Positions 5,954 to 11,465 of a stretch of 11,465 nt of DNA are shown in pieces. The stretch's first letter is position 1. Each line of letters begins with the position of its first letter. Origin of the DNA: an uncultured Alphaproteobacteria bacterium (GTDB taxonomy: Bacteria; Pseudomonadota; Alphaproteobacteria; Puniceispirillales; UBA1172); NCBI GenBank assembly GCA_913056245.1, contig CAJXME010000017.1:1-11465 (forward strand), given 5' to 3'. The position numbers were made by a program, and so were the translations under genes. The notes beneath the pieces were generated by a model. It was not told the origin of the DNA and searched no databases. It saw only the letters and a list, made by a program, of their open reading frames with translations.

Positions 5954-5961
5954 AAAAGACC

Positions 5962-6186
5962 ATGACCACAACCATCAAAGCCCTGTCAGCATCAAACGAC
6001 AACCTCAACAAATCTTCCAGCAAAAACCTGTTCAAAAGCTTGTCACGCTGGATGAAAATTAGCGGCATCAGCCGGTCTCTTTACCAGTTGGATGACCGCA
6101 CCCTCAACGATATTGGCATTTGCCGTGGTGATATCCGCGCTTACGCCATCCGCATCGTCGACAACGACAACAAGACCGCCGCTTAG
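5962..6186 (+). CDS. DUF1127 domain small protein
   Basis: 74 residues from the chosen ATG. A variable, Asn/Ser/Lys-rich front half is followed by the DUF1127 signature in the C-terminal half: LYQLDDRTLNDIGICRGDIRAYA at 40-62, matching the family's L..L.dr.L.DIGl.R.di pattern. DUF1127 proteins are short, basic and common in alpha- and gammaproteobacteria; several studied in alphaproteobacteria act in post-transcriptional or stress and phosphate control, some by contacting RNA. No catalytic residues are expected. It stands alone, with its own leader region upstream and a hairpin terminator 31 bp after the stop. The family call is strong; the function here is unknown. Confidence 0.88.
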   Translation: MTTTIKALSASNDNLNKSSSKNLFKSLSRWMKISGISRSLYQLDDRTLNDIGICRGDIRAYAIRIVDNDNKTAA

Positions 6187-6217
6187 TTTTTTCGGTCGCT
6201 AAATTTTGTATGTGATG

Positions 6218-6245
6218 AAAGGCAATGCTTGGGCGTTGCCTTTTT
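6218..6245 (+). terminator. Rho-independent terminator of the DUF1127 gene
   Basis: AAAGGCAATGC (6218-6228) pairs with GCGTTGCCTTT (6233-6243), with one G-U pair, around a TTGG loop, and the T run continues to 6245. The structure begins 31 bp after the DUF1127 stop and ends 26 bp before the convergent gene's stop codon. Confidence 0.88.
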
Positions 6246-6271
6246 CATTTGGGGCGCTCACAAGCGTAGCG

Positions 6272-6769
6272 TTAACTGCCTTGCCCTGCCAAGACCGGCG
6301 CGGAAACGGCTGAGGTCATCCAGCAATTTTCAAAGGGCGGGGTGCTGGCGGTTTTAACCACCCATGCAAAACTCAAGACTTGCCCCTGCTCATCTTCCAT
6401 CATGACCTTAAATTGCACCCAATCGGGGCTTCGGTTTTGTTCCGTGATTGTATGCCGTTTGTGATTGATCAAAGGCTGATATAGCGGCGCCTTGATCATC
6501 TCGGCAAAGCGATCCAGCGGCCCTGTCACCGCGCGGTTATCGGGATGCGCAAAAGCCCAAGTTTGCCGGATGCCAAAATCAGGTGATGGCACATCGTTTT
6601 GTTGAAGGGCAAGCAATTGGGTGCGCACCACATCAATCGGCTTGAGATCAGGATGAGGGGTTTTGAGCGCGGTTTCCGCCCCCGCAAGTGAGGCAGCCAT
6701 CATCGCCGCCGCCATGATGATCATCATCTTTAATCGACGATAAAGCCATCGCGCATAGATCATTTGCAT
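6272..6769 (-). CDS. Secreted DUF4864-like protein
   Basis: 165 residues with an N-terminal signal peptide (basic RRLK near 11-14, hydrophobic core, likely cleavage around AGAE at 29-32), so exported. The mature part matches my recollection of DUF4864-type proteins: a P.DVVRTQLLALQQND helix (44-59), GIRQTWAFAHPDNR (66-79), TGPLDRFAEMIKAPLYQPL (82-100), a strand around WVQFKVMMEDEQG, and a final FAWVVK...ENCWMTSAVS strand pair. The arrangement resembles a small NTF2-like or cystatin-like fold. No catalytic residues are known for the family. The start is well supported by AGGAGG five bases upstream on the minus strand. It converges with the DUF1127 gene and belongs to no visible operon. The domain name is moderately certain; the function is unknown. 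Confidence 0.65.
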   Translation of the reverse strand: MQMIYARWLYRRLKMMIIMAAAMMAASLAGAETALKTPHPDLKPIDVVRTQLLALQQNDVPSPDFGIRQTWAFAHPDNRAVTGPLDRFAEMIKAPLYQPLINHKRHTITEQNRSPDWVQFKVMMEDEQGQVLSFAWVVKTASTPPFENCWMTSAVSAPVLAGQGS

Positions 6770-6958
6770 ATCACCCTCCTGATGCTGACTGGTTCCTTAC
6801 ATGACATTGGCCGGATTTGAAGAAGGTCAATCCACCCCATGGATTATCCGCACCATTCCTGCTGTGCTCTGGCCGTTCTTTACGTATGTGGATACTGTAC
6901 AAGCACCGCGAAGCCATTTATGGTCATGCCTTACGCCGTTTAACCTTGGAACACGCCG

Positions 6959-7267
6959 ATGATTTATCCTCTCTTCCAATTGATTGACACCATCATCAAT
7001 CTTTATATCTGGACGCTCTTGGCCTATGTGATTTCAAGTTGGTTGATCGCGTTTCGAATCATCAATCCTTACCAAGTGTTGGTGCGGCACATTCTGCAAG
7101 CCTTAGACGCCATCCATCGGCCGATCCTTTTGCCCATTCAACGGCTGCAATACCGGCTGATGCCCAATATGGGTGGCCTTGACCTGTCGCCTATTGTCGC
7201 ATTCCTCGCCGCCCAGTATTTGATTGGCCCCGTGCTGAAACACGCGGTTTTGGCCATTTTCGCTTAA
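6959..7267 (+). CDS. YggT family membrane protein
   Basis: 102 residues with two hydrophobic segments (about 12-34 and 78-100). The connecting region RIINPYQVLVRHILQALDAIHRPILLPIQRL and the later GGLDLSPIVAFLAAQYL are the YggT-family hallmarks (xINxYxxxVRxxxxxLxxxxxPxLxPIRR and GxDLSPIV). YggT proteins are inner-membrane proteins; links to osmotic or potassium tolerance and to cell-envelope organisation have been reported, but no enzyme activity is known. The ribosome site is poor (TTGGAAC upstream). The ATG overlaps the TGA of a doubtful upstream reading frame (see findings). It heads a same-strand run through the HIG1 protein, the adenosyltransferase and etfBA, although a 139-bp gap after it leaves room for another promoter. 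Confidence 0.9.
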   Translation: MIYPLFQLIDTIINLYIWTLLAYVISSWLIAFRIINPYQVLVRHILQALDAIHRPILLPIQRLQYRLMPNMGGLDLSPIVAFLAAQYLIGPVLKHAVLAIFA

Positions 7268-7406
7268 CCCGGCTCTCGATCATCATGATCGGCGTTTCCA
7301 TCAAGGCGATGAAGAGACCGCCGCGGTGTTGAAGTGCAAGCATCAATGGGTTACATAGAGAAAATGAACCCAATCAAAGCCAACCTCTTTCAAAAAAGGA
7401 ACCAAC

Positions 7407-7604
7407 ATGGCGTGGCAATATATTGTGTTAGGCTTGTCCATGCTCGCTGTCGCGGTGGTGTTGTTTTGGGGCGTGATTACGATGGCACGTGGCGGCGAAT
7501 ATAACGCCAAATGGTCGAATAAGATCATGCGCTACCGAATTGTGTTGCAGGGGATTGCGATCCTGATCTTTGTGGTGATATTAACCTTGGCAAGCAGCGG
7601 TTAG
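7407..7604 (+). CDS. HIG1-domain twin-transmembrane protein
   Basis: 65 residues with two membrane segments (about 5-26 and 45-62). The loop between them carries ARGGEYNAKWSNKIMRYRIV, and MRYRIVLQG (41-49) matches the conserved MRxRVxxQG of the HIG1 (hypoxia-induced gene 1) domain. Mitochondrial relatives stabilise respiratory cytochrome c oxidase; alphaproteobacterial versions are usually annotated only as twin-transmembrane proteins. AAAGGA about 7 bases upstream supports the start. It is 18 bp ahead of the adenosyltransferase gene, and this pairing together with etfBA is a recurrent alphaproteobacterial arrangement. A respiratory role is inference. Confidence 0.87.
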   Translation: MAWQYIVLGLSMLAVAVVLFWGVITMARGGEYNAKWSNKIMRYRIVLQGIAILIFVVILTLASSG

Positions 7605-7622
7605 AAAGGTAAGACCATCAAC

Positions 7623-8198
7623 ATGGTGAAACTGAATAAAATCTATACCCGTACGGGCGACTATGGCGAAACCAGCCTTGTTAATGGCCATCGTGTGTCC
7701 AAGCATTCCTTGCGGCCTTCTGCTTTTGGCTCTGTTGATGAGTTAAATTCTATCCTAGGGGTCTGCCGCCTTCATACCGCCGCCATGTCGGAGCCTCAAT
7801 ATGACGATATGCTGGCGCGCATCCAAAACGATCTGTTTGATCTAGGCGCTGATCTCGCCACGCCTGAGAATGAAAATCGCCGCGATGGGGATTTGCGCAT
7901 CACCGACGCTCAAGTCAACCGCCTTGAAGATGAAATTGATCGCATGAACGCTGATCTGGCGCCGCTGACCTCGTTTGTTTTGCCGGGGGGCGCTGCAGCA
8001 GCGGCTTATATTCATCTTGCCCGCGCACAAGCCCGCCGCGCTGAACGCGAAATGACGGAACTGGCCACCCAAGAAGTGGTGGGCGAACCCGCCATGCAAT
8101 TTATCAACCGTTTGTCGGATCATTTGTTTGTGATGGCTCGGCATATCAATAACATTGAGGGCAGCGATGTCCTATGGCAGCCGGGGATGAATGCCTAA
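7623..8198 (+). CDS. PduO-type ATP:cob(I)alamin adenosyltransferase
   Basis: 191 residues, full length for PduO-type enzymes (human MMAB family). Motifs: the ATP-binding N-terminus YTRTGDYGETSLVNGHRVSK (8-27), FGSVDELNSILG (35-46), LFDLGADLATPE (71-82), SFVLPGGAAAAA (117-128), HLARAQARRAER (131-142) and INRLSDHLFVMARHIN (161-176). These cover the family's ATP site and its cobalamin-side Arg/Asp cluster. The enzyme moves the adenosyl group of ATP onto reduced cobalamin, making the coenzyme for mutases such as methylmalonyl-CoA mutase; it acts in the cytoplasm as a trimer. It lies 18 bp after the HIG1 gene and 51 bp before etfB, so co-transcription is likely. The ribosome site (AAAGG) is rather distant, 13 bases. 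Not the unrelated CobA/BtuR type. Confidence 0.95.
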   Translation: MVKLNKIYTRTGDYGETSLVNGHRVSKHSLRPSAFGSVDELNSILGVCRLHTAAMSEPQYDDMLARIQNDLFDLGADLATPENENRRDGDLRITDAQVNRLEDEIDRMNADLAPLTSFVLPGGAAAAAYIHLARAQARRAEREMTELATQEVVGEPAMQFINRLSDHLFVMARHINNIEGSDVLWQPGMNA

Positions 8199-8249
8199 GC
8201 CTCATCCTAATTCAATCGAGCATCAATCCAGTGAGAAGGAGCACCGCTC

Positions 8250-8999
8250 ATGAAAATCTTAGTCCCAGTGAAACGGGTTATTGATTACAACGTCAAAGTC
8301 CGGGTGAAAGCCGACCAAACCGGCGTTGAATTGGCCAATGTTAAAATGGCCATGAACCCTTTTGATGAAATCGCCGTCGAACAGGCGATCCGCCTGAAAG
8401 AAGCAGGCACCGCGACTGAAATCGTGGCGGTTTCCATTGGTCCTGATCAATCGCAAGAAACCATCCGCACGGCCTTGGCCATGGGCGCGGATCGCGGCAT
8501 TCATGTCCCGGCTTCCCATGACACCGAACCGCTGGCGGTCGCTAAAATCTTGAAAGCGCTGGTGGAAAAAGAAGCCCCAGGTTTGGTGATCCTTGGCAAG
8601 CAAGCCATTGACGATGACAGCAATCAAACGGGTCAGATGCTTTCTGCTCTCTTGGGCTGGCCGCAAGCGACTTTTGCTTCTGGCGTTGAAATTGCGGGCG
8701 ATGCGCTCAATGTCATTCGTGAAGTTGATGGCGGGCTTGAGCATATTTCCTCAAAACTGCCCGCGGTGATCACCGTTGACCTGCGCCTCAATGAGCCGCG
8801 TTACGCGTCTTTGCCAAACATCATGAAGGCCAAGAAAAAGCCTTTGGATCAAGTCAGCCTTGATGATCTCGGCGTCGATGCTAGCCAGCGTCTCACCGTG
8901 GTCAAAGTAGAAGAGCCGCCTGCTCGTGAAGCCGGCATCACCGTCGCCTCAGTCAGTGAACTGGTCGATAAACTGAAAAACGAAGCCAAAGTCATCTAA
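8250..8999 (+). CDS. etfB: Electron transfer flavoprotein subunit beta
   Basis: 249 residues, normal length. It begins [19 protein letters not shown] as EtfB does, has [16 protein letters not shown] (36-51), the nucleotide (AMP)-binding stretch [20 protein letters not shown] (116-135), and the partner-recognition loop [19 protein letters not shown] (181-199). In that loop the Leu of SLPN corresponds to the residue that anchors ETF to acyl-CoA dehydrogenases. With EtfA it carries electrons from acyl-CoA and related dehydrogenases to ETF:ubiquinone oxidoreductase. AGAAGGAG about 9 bases upstream supports the start. etfA begins 10 bp downstream, so the two subunits are made from one message. All visible motifs are of the ordinary respiratory type rather than the bifurcating type, though that distinction is only tentative here. 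Confidence 0.97.
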   Translation: MKILVPVKRVIDYNVKVRVKADQTGVELANVKMAMNPFDEIAVEQAIRLKEAGTATEIVAVSIGPDQSQETIRTALAMGADRGIHVPASHDTEPLAVAKILKALVEKEAPGLVILGKQAIDDDSNQTGQMLSALLGWPQATFASGVEIAGDALNVIREVDGGLEHISSKLPAVITVDLRLNEPRYASLPNIMKAKKKPLDQVSLDDLGVDASQRLTVVKVEEPPAREAGITVASVSELVDKLKNEAKVI

Positions 9000-9009
9000 G
9001 GGGGACACC

Positions 9010-9939
9010 ATGTCTATTCTCGTACTTGCAGAACACGATAATAACGAATTGAACCCAGCCACCCTCAACGCGGTTGCGGCAGCGGCCCAGATCGGCGGCG
9101 ATATTCATATCCTTGTTGCTGGTAGCGGCTGTGGTGGTGTTGCAGATGCCGCCGCCAAAGTTGCTGGCGTTAGCAAAGTTCTTTCGGCCGATAGCGCAGA
9201 ATACGCCAATGGCATTGCCGAAAACATGATTCCATTGATCATGTCGGTGATTGATGGCTACAGCCATCTTTTGGCTCCTGCCACCACCTATGGCAAAAAC
9301 ATTCTGCCTGGTGTTGCCGCGCTTAAAGATGTCGCGCAAATCTCCGACATCATCCGCGTTGATGATGCGGATACGTTCCAGCGTCCAATCTATGCGGGCA
9401 ACGCATTGGCCACCGTTAAATCTGGTGAAGCCCTCAAGGTCATCACCGTGCGCACCACCTCATTTGAAGCGGTGGCGGCAGAAGGCGGCAGCGCGGCGGT
9501 GGAAGCGGTAAGCGCGACCGGCGATGCGGGCAAGACCACTTTCGGCAAATCCGAATTGTCGTCTTCTGATCGCCCTGAACTGACCTCTGCTAAGATCGTA
9601 ATCTCTGGCGGTCGCGGCATGCAGGATGGCTCAAACTTCGCGATGCTGGAAAAGGTTGCGGATAAATTGGGCGCCGCTGTTGGCGCGTCGCGCGCGGCGG
9701 TCGATGCTGGTTTTGTGCCAAACGATTATCAGGTCGGTCAAACCGGCAAGGTCGTTGCGCCTGATCTTTATGTGGCGGTCGGCATTTCCGGCGCTATTCA
9801 GCACTTGGCTGGGATGAAAGATTCCAAAGTCATCGTCGCGATCAATAAAGATGAAGAAGCGCCGATCTTCCAAGTGGCGGATTACGGGCTGGTGGATGAT
9901 CTCTTCAGCGCAGTACCGCAACTGGAAGGCGAACTCTAA
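9010..9939 (+). CDS. etfA: Electron transfer flavoprotein subunit alpha
   Basis: 309 residues, normal for the respiratory form. The N-terminal half has the MSILVLAEHDN start and the HLLAPATTYGKNILPGVAALK stretch. The C-terminal FAD-binding domain is complete: ISGGRGM (198-204), GASRAAVDAGF (225-235), QVGQTGKVVAPDLYVAVGIS (241-260), GAIQHLAGM (261-269) and NKDEEAPIFQVADYGLVDDLF (279-299). The last element usually reads VGDLF, so Asp replaces Gly there; I would not expect loss of function. A GGGGGA ribosome site sits just upstream, 10 bp after etfB. It binds the FAD that shuttles electrons for the EtfAB dimer. The 3-hydroxybutyryl-CoA dehydrogenase gene that often follows etfA in this class is absent; a terminator comes instead. 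Confidence 0.97.
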   Translation: MSILVLAEHDNNELNPATLNAVAAAAQIGGDIHILVAGSGCGGVADAAAKVAGVSKVLSADSAEYANGIAENMIPLIMSVIDGYSHLLAPATTYGKNILPGVAALKDVAQISDIIRVDDADTFQRPIYAGNALATVKSGEALKVITVRTTSFEAVAAEGGSAAVEAVSATGDAGKTTFGKSELSSSDRPELTSAKIVISGGRGMQDGSNFAMLEKVADKLGAAVGASRAAVDAGFVPNDYQVGQTGKVVAPDLYVAVGISGAIQHLAGMKDSKVIVAINKDEEAPIFQVADYGLVDDLFSAVPQLEGEL

Positions 9940-9968
9940 GCCGCTTTCATTCCAAGCAAAACGATTTC

Positions 9969-9997
9969 AAGAACAGGGCCTTCGGGTCCTGTTTTTT
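9969..9997 (+). terminator. Rho-independent terminator of the etfBA operon
   Basis: AACAGGGCC (9972-9980) pairs with GGTCCTGTT (9985-9993), with one G-U pair, around a TTCG loop; the C(UUCG)G tetraloop is very stable. Flanking A and T residues extend the stem and give the T run to 9997. It begins about 30 bp after the etfA stop and lies 19 bp before the convergent gene's stop. Confidence 0.93.
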
Positions 9998-10016
9998 GTT
10001 CAGCCGGTCACAACCA

Positions 10017-10580
10017 TTACGATTGCAAAATCTGTTTGACCGCCGCGATCACGTTAGGTTTATCCCATTCAAGAGGGCCTTCGATCACGCCAATGATGCG
10101 GCCGCCGGGGCGAATAAAGAAACTGGTGGGCATGACCCTGACCTCCATCTGACGGGGGAAGTCGCCGGTTTTTTCATAAGTAGAACGGGGGATACTGATG
10201 CCTTGATCGGCTAAAAATTGCGCGCTGAAATCCCGGCCTTTGCGATCAAGCCCAATCAGCATCACCGCCATGCCCTCCGATTGCAGAGCCGCATCAAGGC
10301 GTTGCAAAGCGGGCAATTCATGCACGCAAGGCGGACACCAACTCGCCCAAAGATTTACCAAAAGCGGGCGATCGGCGCGCGCCGCAAGCGGTGCTGTCTT
10401 GCCGTCATTATCCACCAGCGGCGTATCAGGGCTTGCCCGATCCAGTGGTTTCATTGTATCCAAGGCGGCAAAAGCGGGATTGATCATGCCCGCGGCCACC
10501 CCGCTTGCGCCAATCAAACTGGATAAGGCCATGCGGTTAAACCCACGGCGTGATATGATCTTAGGACGATGGATGCTCAT
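10017..10580 (-). CDS. TlpA-like thioredoxin-fold protein with twin-arginine signal
   Basis: 187 residues from the ATG at 10580. The N-terminus MSIHRPKIISRRGFNRMALS has a twin-arginine motif (SRRGF at 10-14), followed by a mild hydrophobic stretch and an AFA cleavage site near 38, so Tat export to the periplasm is likely. The mature part is a TlpA/ResA-like thioredoxin domain: PLLVNLWASWCPPCVHELPA (72-91) with the CxxC redox pair Cys82/Cys85, and the cis-proline loop VMPTSFFI (149-156). Such proteins keep periplasmic thiols reduced, typically for cytochrome c or copper-centre maturation; the target here is unknown. Longer in-frame readings run into argH in antisense and lack support. I see no clear Shine-Dalgarno site. 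Its start codon is only 16 bp from that of the divergent argH gene. Confidence 0.88.
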   Translation of the reverse strand: MSIHRPKIISRRGFNRMALSSLIGASGVAAGMINPAFAALDTMKPLDRASPDTPLVDNDGKTAPLAARADRPLLVNLWASWCPPCVHELPALQRLDAALQSEGMAVMLIGLDRKGRDFSAQFLADQGISIPRSTYEKTGDFPRQMEVRVMPTSFFIRPGGRIIGVIEGPLEWDKPNVIAAVKQILQS

Positions 10581-10596
10581 AGGCGGAAAATAGCAG

Positions 10597-11465
10597 ATGA
10601 CTGAACAGAAGAACATGAAAAATGCCAGCAGCATCTGGGGCGGCCGTTTCGATGGCGCCGTCTCCAGCGTCATGGAACGCATCAACGCGTCGATTGATTT
10701 TGACCGCGAGATGTACCGCCAAGATATCGCGGGCTCGAAAGCGCATGCGCAAATGCTGGTGAAGACGGGCATCATCACCCAAGAAGACGGCGCGGCGATT
10801 GTCCAAGGCCTTGATCAAATTGAAGATGAAATCACCGCTGGGTCTTTTGAATTTTCCGCCGCGCTTGAGGACATTCACATGAATATCGAAACCCGCCTAG
10901 CTGACCTGACGGGCGATGCCGCGCGCCGCCTGCATACCGCCCGGTCGCGCAATGATCAAGTGGCGACAGATTTAAGGCTGTGGGTGCGCGATGCCATTGA
11001 TCAGATTGACGGCGATATCAAAGCCTTGCAATCGAGCCTTCTTGATCAAGCCGAAACCCACGCCGCCACGGTGATGCCCGGTTATACCCATTTGCAAACC
11101 GCGCAACCCGTCACTGTTGGTCATCACCTTTTGGCCTATGTCGAAATGCTTGGCCGTGATCGCGGCCGTTTTGCCGATGCGCGAGCGCGGATGAACGAAT
11201 CCCCCCTTGGGGCGGCGGCCTTAGCGGGGACGTCTTTTCCCATTGATCGCAAGATGACGGCAGAAGCCCTTGGTTTTGATCGGCCGATGCGCAATTCGAT
11301 GGATGCGGTTTCTGATCGGGATTTCGCGGTTGAATTTTTATTCGCCGCCAGCCTGACAGCGATCCATTTGTCGCGGCTTGCCGAAGAATTGGTGTTGTGG
11401 TCATCGGATCGGTTTGGCTTTATCACCCTATCCGATGAATTTTCAACAGGATCATCGATCATGCC
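10597..11465 (+). CDS. argH: Argininosuccinate lyase, 3' end beyond the window
   Basis: 289 complete codons are visible (whole enzymes are about 460-470 residues), open at the right edge. Motifs: IWGGRF (13-18), [10 protein letters not shown] (92-101), the strongly conserved [13 protein letters not shown] (113-125), [10 protein letters not shown] with the catalytic His (162-171), [14 protein letters not shown] (205-218), and STGSSIM at 283-289. The window ends inside the fumarate-lyase signature GSSIMPxKKN, whose Ser is the catalytic acid. It cleaves argininosuccinate to arginine and fumarate, the last step of arginine synthesis, in the cytoplasm as a tetramer. An in-frame TAG two codons before the ATG bounds the start; a second ATG at 10615 ([12 protein letters not shown]) is also possible and nearer the family's usual length. 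It is divergent from the TlpA-like gene. Confidence 0.96.
   Translation, partial: MTEQKNMKNASSIWGGRFDGAVSSVMERINASIDFDREMYRQDIAGSKAHAQMLVKTGIITQEDGAAIVQGLDQIEDEITAGSFEFSAALEDIHMNIETRLADLTGDAARRLHTARSRNDQVATDLRLWVRDAIDQIDGDIKALQSSLLDQAETHAATVMPGYTHLQTAQPVTVGHHLLAYVEMLGRDRGRFADARARMNESPLGAAALAGTSFPIDRKMTAEALGFDRPMRNSMDAVSDRDFAVEFLFAASLTAIHLSRLAEELVLWSSDRFGFITLSDEFSTGSSIM

Larger units (their letters stand above)
5591..5961. other. 371-bp gene-free region with several hairpins
   Basis: This lies between the divergent photolyase operon (minus) and the DUF1127 gene (plus), so it should hold both promoters. I could not find a convincing -35/-10 pair for either. Visible structure: ATCAGGC-GCTG-GCCTGAT (5649-5666) followed on the plus strand by a T run; a strong minus-strand terminator at 5728-5756 (separate entry); a small TTTGC-TTCG-GCAAA hairpin at 5785-5798; and the palindrome GGTTTAACC at 5881-5889. 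Positions 5800-5880 are distinctly AT-rich compared with the neighbouring genes. No convincing protein-coding frame is seen. Confidence 0.6.

Noticed and set aside
5869..5961. 31-residue N-terminal extension of the DUF1127 protein
   Set aside because: GGAG eight bases before ATG 5962 fits initiation there, and the extra residues match nothing in this short-protein family.
5760..6068. 102-residue minus-strand frame antisense to the DUF1127 gene
   Set aside because: No family pattern and no ribosome site recognised; it opposes a gene with a clear DUF1127 signature. Considered as the source of the orphan terminator at 5728-5756, but an RNA is the better guess.
8259..8744. 161-residue minus-strand frame inside etfB
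   Set aside because: Antisense shadow of an unmistakable EtfB; no domain seen.
10581..10778. Longer N-terminus for the TlpA-like protein (starts up to 10778)
   Set aside because: It would run antisense through the first 180 bases of argH and place the twin-arginine signal in mid-protein; ATG 10580 puts the signal at the N-terminus.

Overview
The window looks like chromosomal DNA from an alphaproteobacterium. The evidence is the gene order YggT, HIG1-domain protein, PduO-type cobalamin adenosyltransferase, etfB, etfA, a TlpA-like thioredoxin divergent from argH, and a DUF1127 small protein; each of these is familiar from that class. A light-exposed, possibly marine lineage is suggested by a photolyase-type gene pair, but that is inference. 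I see no rRNA, tRNA, CRISPR array, transposase, prophage or plasmid gene.

Layout. Positions 1-2170 (+): the 3' end of an arginase/agmatinase-family gene, an exported histidine phosphatase and an ammonium transporter. They are packed tightly enough to be one transcript, closed by a strong hairpin terminator. A second plus-strand terminator follows at 2248-2295. Positions 2294-3038 (-): an antibiotic-biosynthesis-monooxygenase-fold protein and a single-domain rhodanese. Positions 3148-3318 (+): a 56-residue DUF2256 zinc-ribbon-like protein. Positions 3342-5590 (-): a three-gene operon, read from 5590 downwards. It encodes a free-standing photolyase/cryptochrome FAD-binding domain, then a separate protein resembling the photolyase N-terminal alpha/beta domain, joined by a TAATG stop/start overlap, then a renalase-like FAD oxidoreductase. 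Positions 5591-5961 hold no gene but several hairpins, including a convincing minus-strand terminator with no known gene in front of it. Positions 5962-6186 (+) encode a DUF1127 protein and 6272-6769 (-) a secreted DUF4864-like protein. Positions 6959-9997 (+) run YggT, HIG1 protein, adenosyltransferase, EtfB, EtfA and a UUCG-type terminator. Positions 10017-10580 (-) encode a TlpA-like thioredoxin with a twin-arginine signal, and 10597 to the window end (+) encodes argH, cut off just inside its active-site signature.

How the genes fit together. The left block points to handling of guanidino or ammonium nitrogen. The middle block is a flavin/photolyase module: a class I photolyase appears to have been split in two with its domain order reversed, and it is co-transcribed with an FAD enzyme that may repair off-isomer dihydro-NAD(P). 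DUF2256 lies just beyond the end of this operon on the other strand. The right block is core energy metabolism (electron-transfer flavoprotein), B12 cofactor adenosylation and arginine biosynthesis.

The most unusual item is the split, order-reversed photolyase pair at 4341-5590. The possible RNA genes implied by orphan terminators at 2248-2295 and 5728-5756 are the next most worth checking.
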